Assembly: GCF_001942625.1 (NCBI RefSeq)
Contig: NZ_MLCL01000089.1
Coordinates: 496,001-560,000, forward strand
Source: Mycobacterium syngnathidarum
Lineage (GTDB): Bacteria; Actinomycetota; Actinomycetes; Mycobacteriales; Mycobacteriaceae
Reading direction: 5' to 3'
DNA length: 64,000 bases
Part shown: positions 63,465 to 64,000 of the stretch, piece after piece
How the letters are laid out: every line of letters begins with the position of its first letter
How positions within the stretch are numbered: the first letter of the stretch is position 1
The notes under the pieces: generated by a model
What the model was told of the DNA's origin: nothing
Databases searched by the model: none
What the model saw: the letters and a program-made list of their open reading frames with translations, nothing else
Translations under genes and position numbers: made by a program

Positions 63465-64000
63465 TCAACCGGCTTTCGGACAAACCTGACGGCCCGCCAG
63501 GAACGTGGCCTGTACCTCCAGGTCGGCGATGGCTTCCGGGGCGGTTTCGCGCGGGTCGGCGGACACGATCACGAGGTCGGCGTACTTGCCGACCTGCAGT
63601 GAGCCGATCACGTTGTCGGCGAACAACTGCCACGCCGCATCGATGGTCTGCGCCCGGATCCCCTGCTCGACGGTCAGCCGCTCTTCGGGCGCCAGGACAC
63701 GACCGCTCGGCGCGGTGCGGGTGACGGCCACACTGATGTTGCGCAGCGGCTCCTCCGGGGTGACCGGCGGATCGTTGTGCAGGGAGATCCGCATGCCGGT
63801 CGCCACGGCCGACCCCGCGGGCATCCACCGGCCGCCGTGCTCGGGGCCGAACAACCCGTCGACGAGCACATCGCCCCAGTAGTGCAGATGGTCGACGAAC
63901 AGACTGCAGGTGACGCCAAGGGCATGCGCCCGCCGCAGCTGCTCGGGCGTGATGGCACCGACGTGTTCCAGCCGCAGCCGATGATCGTCGCGGGGATGTG
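63465..64000 (-). CDS. Amidohydrolase (Rv0552-like), C-terminal part
   Basis: The frame is open from the window edge to a stop at 63465 and gives about 178 residues. It contains the metal/active-site segment ..HRLRLEHVGAITPEQLRRAHALGVTCSLFVDH.. (family HxxEH), ..MRISLHNDPPVTPEEPLRNI.. with a catalytic Asp, and ..YADLVIVSADPRE.. near the end, all typical of amidohydrolase_3 proteins. M. tuberculosis Rv0552, of this family, lies beside menC and fadD8 too. The N-terminal metal site is outside the window. Substrate unknown. Confidence 0.85.
   Translation of the reverse strand, partial: HPRDDHRLRLEHVGAITPEQLRRAHALGVTCSLFVDHLHYWGDVLVDGLFGPEHGGRWMPAGSAVATGMRISLHNDPPVTPEEPLRNISVAVTRTAPSGRVLAPEERLTVEQGIRAQTIDAAWQLFADNVIGSLQVGKYADLVIVSADPRETAPEAIADLEVQATFLAGRQVCPKAG

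Overview
This window comes from a fast-growing-type mycobacterium (Mycolicibacterium or close relative). The evidence is the high GC content, two complete mce operons, an antigen-85-like mycolyltransferase, MgtA, and a block of genes in which many products match M. tuberculosis Rv0551c-Rv0566c in family and length: acyl-CoA synthetase, amidohydrolase, menC, bpoC, menD, an Rv0556-like protein, mgtA, menG, menJ, grcC1, htpX, gpsA/gpdA1 and a YajQ protein. Compared with that block, this genome carries large insertions: both mce operons, an IS607-family element, a two-component system and a SulP-carbonic anhydrase gene. Species cannot be named from the sequence alone.

Layout. 0-8.5 kb: a membrane protein, a Pro/Thr-rich single-pass protein with a degenerate Hsp70-like N-terminus, a CtpF-like P-type cation ATPase, two small proteins and an rtcB RNA ligase gene broken by one missing base. 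8.5-9.6 kb: tRNA-Tyr with a clear terminator, a YajQ protein, a monooxygenase remnant and two long palindromes. 9.6-20.1 kb (minus): mce operon 1 (yrbEA-yrbEB-mceABCDEF, a Mas protein, an MPT64-like secreted protein). 20.7-31.2 kb: gpsA, two small secreted proteins, a TrcRS-like two-component system behind an AT-rich intergenic stretch, a SulP-carbonic anhydrase fusion, htpX, and divergent grcC1/menJ starting 21 bp apart. 31.2-37.1 kb: TspO, PpnP, a COG0523 GTPase, an IS607 element (tnpA frameshifted, tnpB intact) and a Tat-exported FAD oxidoreductase. 37.4-48.3 kb (plus): mce operon 2 with its Mas protein, followed by two tandem MpaB/DUF2236 paralogues. 48.4-64 kb: a PknH-sensor-like lipoprotein, menG, an SDR remnant, an aconitase, two alpha/beta hydrolases (one BpoC), mgtA, a DsbA-like lipoprotein, menD with its overlapping membrane-protein gene, a DJ-1/AraC pair, menC, an antigen-85-like protein, an acyl-CoA synthetase and the end of an amidohydrolase.

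How the genes fit together. Three themes dominate: lipid import (two Mce transporters), menaquinone synthesis and tailoring (menC, menD, menG, grcC1, menJ), and envelope lipid/glycolipid chemistry (mgtA, antigen 85, gpsA). The most interesting signals are a shared semi-palindromic motif about 130 bp upstream of both mce operons, the MpaB pair in which one copy has lost two conserved histidines, an intact TnpB nuclease beside a frameshifted IS607 recombinase, a frameshift separating the guanylylated histidine from the rest of RtcB, two genes reduced to their ends, and several long perfect intergenic palindromes.
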